The notes under the pieces were generated by a model, which made no database searches, was not told the origin of the DNA, and saw nothing but the letters and a program-made list of their open reading frames with translations. Below, piece by piece: positions 61,642 through 64,000 of a stretch of DNA of 64,000 nucleotides. The stretch comes from an uncultured Deferribacteres bacterium (GTDB taxonomy: Bacteria; Zhuqueibacterota; JdFR-76; DREG01). The translations under genes and the position numbers were made by a program. The DNA is taken from positions 41,571 to 105,570 of the forward strand of contig CAJVYQ010000011.1 in the NCBI GenBank assembly GCA_913009825.1. Direction: 5' to 3'. Position 1 is the first letter of the stretch; each line of letters starts with the position of its first letter.

Positions 61642-62145
61642 GTGAAAAAAAGAAAACGGAAAAATTGCCGCGGATTTACTATTATTGAATTGATCACCGT
61701 GATTGCCCTTTCCGGAATTATTGTCGGTTTGCTGGCGCGGTTCGTCGTGCAGGGGATGGATACGTATCATTTTGTGGATGACCGCAAAACCCTGCTTCGG
61801 GATGCCCGATTGGCGGTTCATTTTATGAACCGTGATTTTCGCCAGGTGAAAGCGGATGCCGGCATCCAAAATGCCACGGCCACCCAATTCAGATTTACCA
61901 ATTACGATGAGGATGATATCACTTATCAATATGCCGATAATAAAATTACCCGGAACGGTTATACGCTGGCGGATCATTTAACTTCTTTTCAACTTAGATA
62001 TCTGCGTGCCGACGACGGATATATGACGCTGCCGGTAACCTCGGATTCTCTGGCATATATCTGGAATGTGGAAGCGGAATTTACCATTTCCGCCGACGAT
62101 CATTCAAGAAGAATGCTGGTAAAAGTTTATCCGCGTAAATATTAA
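61642..62145 (+). CDS. Minor pilin, PilW-like (second cassette)
   Basis: This gene starts with GTG at 61642, giving MKKRKRKNCRG and then FTIIELITVIALSGIIVGLL with Glu5; no ATG fits the leader. The 167-residue protein has FMNRDFRQVKADAGIQNATA, LADHLTSFQLRYLRADD and an ending VKVYPRKY, all matched in the first-cassette protein (YMNRDFRQV, LADNILSFQFRYLKADR, LVHPRNY). It is clearly a paralogue of that protein and sits in the same gene order. Confidence 0.82.
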   Translation: MKKRKRKNCRGFTIIELITVIALSGIIVGLLARFVVQGMDTYHFVDDRKTLLRDARLAVHFMNRDFRQVKADAGIQNATATQFRFTNYDEDDITYQYADNKITRNGYTLADHLTSFQLRYLRADDGYMTLPVTSDSLAYIWNVEAEFTISADDHSRRMLVKVYPRKY

Positions 62146-62173
62146 ACCGAAATCACAGGGACGGTTATTGAAC

Positions 62174-63490
62174 ATGTTCTCCGGCAGCCAAAAATCGCAA
62201 CAAGGAATATCGCTGGTCACAACCATCATTGTCGTTTCTCTGCTCACAACTTTCAGCGTGGTTACCATCTCGCTTGTCATTTCTAATAATAAAATATCCG
62301 CCAATCATTTTGAGTCCACACAGGCTTTCTGGCTGGCGGAGTCCGGTTTGGAGCGCTGCTTGTATTGGTTACAAAATCAGGATCCGCCGCCTGCCGGTAC
62401 CTCGCCTTTCACCCAGTTTGAGGAAGTCGCCGCCGGCAACGGCACATACACGGTGGTCATCGATCCTGACGATCAAAACGACAATACATATCTCAAAAGA
62501 TACCTGCTCCGCTCCACAGGCACCATTGCCACTATATCCCGCCAGTTGGAAGTTTTGGTGAGTATGAATACATTCAGTAAATATATTTATGCTACCGGGG
62601 ATGAAGGAATCGGCACAATCTGGTTTACAACCGGCGATATGATTTCCGGTCCCATGCACAGCAATGATCAGATTGCCATTTCCGGTTCTCCTGTCTTTTC
62701 CGGAAGGGTAACCAGTTCGGCTGCCAGCTTTCTGGAAGGTTCCGGATATAACCCGACTTTTGCCGAAGGGTATCAGCTAAATGCGCCGCAGGTCATTTTC
62801 CCGACCGGATCGGAAATTATGAACAATTATAATAGCATGAATAGCGATCCCCCGCCCCTCGTGATCGATGCCAACGGCAGTAAACATGCGGAAATTGTCT
62901 TTAATACAGACGGTACCATTACATACAATGTTTATCACTGGTCCGGTCGTTGGTGGCGCAGACACAAGGTATATGATGTTCCCAATACTACGGTTCCCCT
63001 CTCCGGTTTGAATGGAATGATTAAAGTTGAAGGCGATGTGTATATTGAGGGCACTGTAAATGGAGATATAACTCTGTATGCAACGGACGATATCTACATT
63101 ACGGATGATATAAAATATCTGGATTCCGGCACTAACGGTGAGCCCAATTCCGGTTGTGATGATATGTTAGGTATTATTTCCGAAGGCGATGTAATTGTTG
63201 CTTACACAACCCCGAATCAGAATGATGTCATCATCGACGGCGCCGTTCTGGCGTTGGGAAATTCCTTTACCGTAGAGTCTTATTATTGGGGGTCACCGCG
63301 GGGGTACATTCATCTTTGGGGGGCTCTTGGCCAAAAAATAAGGGGGCCTGTCGGAACTTCCGGACATTGGGGCGGCACAGGATATTTAAAAGATTACAAC
63401 TATGATGACCGGTTTTTAAGCTCAAATCCGCCCTATTTTCCCACAACCGGCGGGTATGAAATATCTTCCTGGCGGGAAGTGGTGAATTAG
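62174..63490 (+). CDS. PilX/DUF4900-like large minor pilin (second cassette)
   Basis: The ATG at 62174 gives MFSGSQKSQQG and then ISLVTTIIVVSLLTTFSVVT, again without Glu5. The 438-residue body parallels the first-cassette protein throughout: WLAESGLERCLYWLQNQDPP, GPMHSNDQIAISG, GSGYNPTFAEGYQLNAP, NSGCDDMLG and YFPTTGGYEISSWREVVN. The two PilX-like proteins look the most alike of the four pairs. Role expected: pilus-tip subunit, possibly an alternative tip. Confidence 0.82.
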   Translation: MFSGSQKSQQGISLVTTIIVVSLLTTFSVVTISLVISNNKISANHFESTQAFWLAESGLERCLYWLQNQDPPPAGTSPFTQFEEVAAGNGTYTVVIDPDDQNDNTYLKRYLLRSTGTIATISRQLEVLVSMNTFSKYIYATGDEGIGTIWFTTGDMISGPMHSNDQIAISGSPVFSGRVTSSAASFLEGSGYNPTFAEGYQLNAPQVIFPTGSEIMNNYNSMNSDPPPLVIDANGSKHAEIVFNTDGTITYNVYHWSGRWWRRHKVYDVPNTTVPLSGLNGMIKVEGDVYIEGTVNGDITLYATDDIYITDDIKYLDSGTNGEPNSGCDDMLGIISEGDVIVAYTTPNQNDVIIDGAVLALGNSFTVESYYWGSPRGYIHLWGALGQKIRGPVGTSGHWGGTGYLKDYNYDDRFLSSNPPYFPTTGGYEISSWREVVN

Positions 63491-63589
63491 TTGAATTAGA
63501 AAAAAATGAATGTTTATAAGGTTTTCTCTCAAAAACATAGCTTAGCATATTAACAAAAAGTCATTTGGCTTCGCTGTTATTAATAATGA

Positions 63590-63759
63590 CCTAAATTGAG
63601 CGATTCTTAGCTTGAAACAACCACCCAAAGAGTTTTGTCATTCTGCCTGCCCGTCCACAGACGGGCCTGCCCGTCCACAGACGGGAAAGAATCTTGTTAG
63701 TTCAGTGCACTAAACCAACAAGATTCCTACGGAATGACATTGGAATCGCTCAATTCAGG
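63590..63759. mobile_element. MITE family A, copy A4 carrying an inner hairpin
   Basis: The outer ends CCTAAATTGAGCGATTC and GAATCGCTCAATTCAGG are inverted repeats with AATGA duplicated on both sides (63585-63589, 63760-63764). Inside is a complete TGTCATTC/GGAATGACA hairpin with AAGAATCTTGTT and AACAAGATTCC arms and a doubled GCCTGCCCGTCCACAGACGG, so the hairpin element seems nested in, or captured by, the family A frame. Confidence 0.8.
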
Positions 63760-64000
63760 AATGAATAAAACGCGGATAACACGAATGACACAGGTTCACT
63801 TTGCAATTCATAAATCGTTAATTTTTATTCTGTAATCAATTGATTTACGATCGGGGATTATAAATCAAACAAGGTAACTATTCAGCCTGGTTTCCTTTTG
63901 CCACAAAGACAGTAAGTCACGAAAGTTTTAAAAAAACTATTGTAACTATTCAGGTGTTTTCTTTCAATCTTTTTCGCCTTGCCGTGAACGACAAGGCTAA
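63760..64000. other. Window end with partial family B element
   Basis: No gene is seen. GTAACTATTCAG at 63874 and GTAACTATTCAGG at 63942 are family B ends in the same orientation; the second probably begins an element that continues past the window. Confidence 0.45.

Noticed and set aside
63645..63690. Doubled GCCTGCCCGTCCACAGACGG as a possible CRISPR start
   Set aside because: Two adjacent copies without a spacer, inside the hairpin of a MITE; no array and no cas gene.

Overview
The window most resembles a chromosomal segment from a Gram-negative bacterium of the FCB/Calditrichota/KSB1 type. This is inferred from content only: a DUF2851 protein, a secreted protein ending in a FlgD/type IX-like sorting domain, TonB-ExbB-ExbD sets, an outer-membrane-barrel fusion, a tricorn-like protease and a type IV pilus locus. 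No rRNA or tRNA gene was recognised, so placement below that level is not possible from the window.

Layout. 1-3754: 3' part of a glycerol-3-phosphate dehydrogenase gene and a RapA-type helicase. 3.9-7.4 kb: an A+T-rich island with a tight minus-strand cassette, sce7726-family nuclease-like protein, sce7725-family protein and RES-domain (NAD+-cleaving toxin family) protein; this is the best candidate for a poorly described defence or toxin system. 7.4-13.2 kb: a Rho-N-like small protein, a secreted tricorn-type protease and a URO-D family protein. 14.2-17.8 kb (minus): glycosyltransferase and two ADP-glucose pyrophosphorylase paralogues, one with a damaged nucleotide-binding motif. 18.2-24.7 kb (minus): DUF2851, a VTT membrane protein, then ECF sigma, anti-sigma, a small exported protein sharing the anti-sigma's C-terminal domain, DsbD and a TlpA-like thioredoxin, read as a self-regulated thiol-redox unit. 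25-34 kb (minus): an envelope block with a metallopeptidase/TolB-propeller/beta-barrel fusion, lipoprotein, SPOR protein, SpoIID-like protein, a TonB, and an exbB-exbD-exbD-tonB operon. 34.4-42.6 kb (minus): S41 protease, GH57 glucanotransferase, a broken epimerase, and polysaccharide genes (WecA/MraY-like, GT4, flippase).

42.8-63.5 kb (plus) is a type IV pilus locus: PilZ protein, frameshifted MerR-like gene, prepilin peptidase, histidine kinase, response regulator, HDOD protein, two PilB-type ATPases separated by another response regulator, a sigma-54 activator, PilC, and pilA behind a good sigma-54 promoter match. Then come two copies of a four-gene minor-pilin cassette (FimT/GspH-, PilV-, PilW- and PilX-like) flanking a small membrane protein and a beta-helix protein with a secretion-type C-terminus. 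PilM/N/O/P/Q and PilT are not in the window.

Intergenic regions are rich in short palindromic, MITE-like elements. At least three families with terminal inverted repeats can be read directly: family A (TIR CCTGAATTGAGCGATT, mostly 5-bp target duplications), family B (TIR GTAACTAYTCRGG) and family C (TIR TTAGTGTCTTAACGAAAAGT). Two further long palindromes (13.8 kb and 38.2-38.5 kb) and repeated hairpins with TGTCATTC/GAATGACA ends add to these. No transposase was seen in the window, so mobility would have to be supplied from elsewhere.
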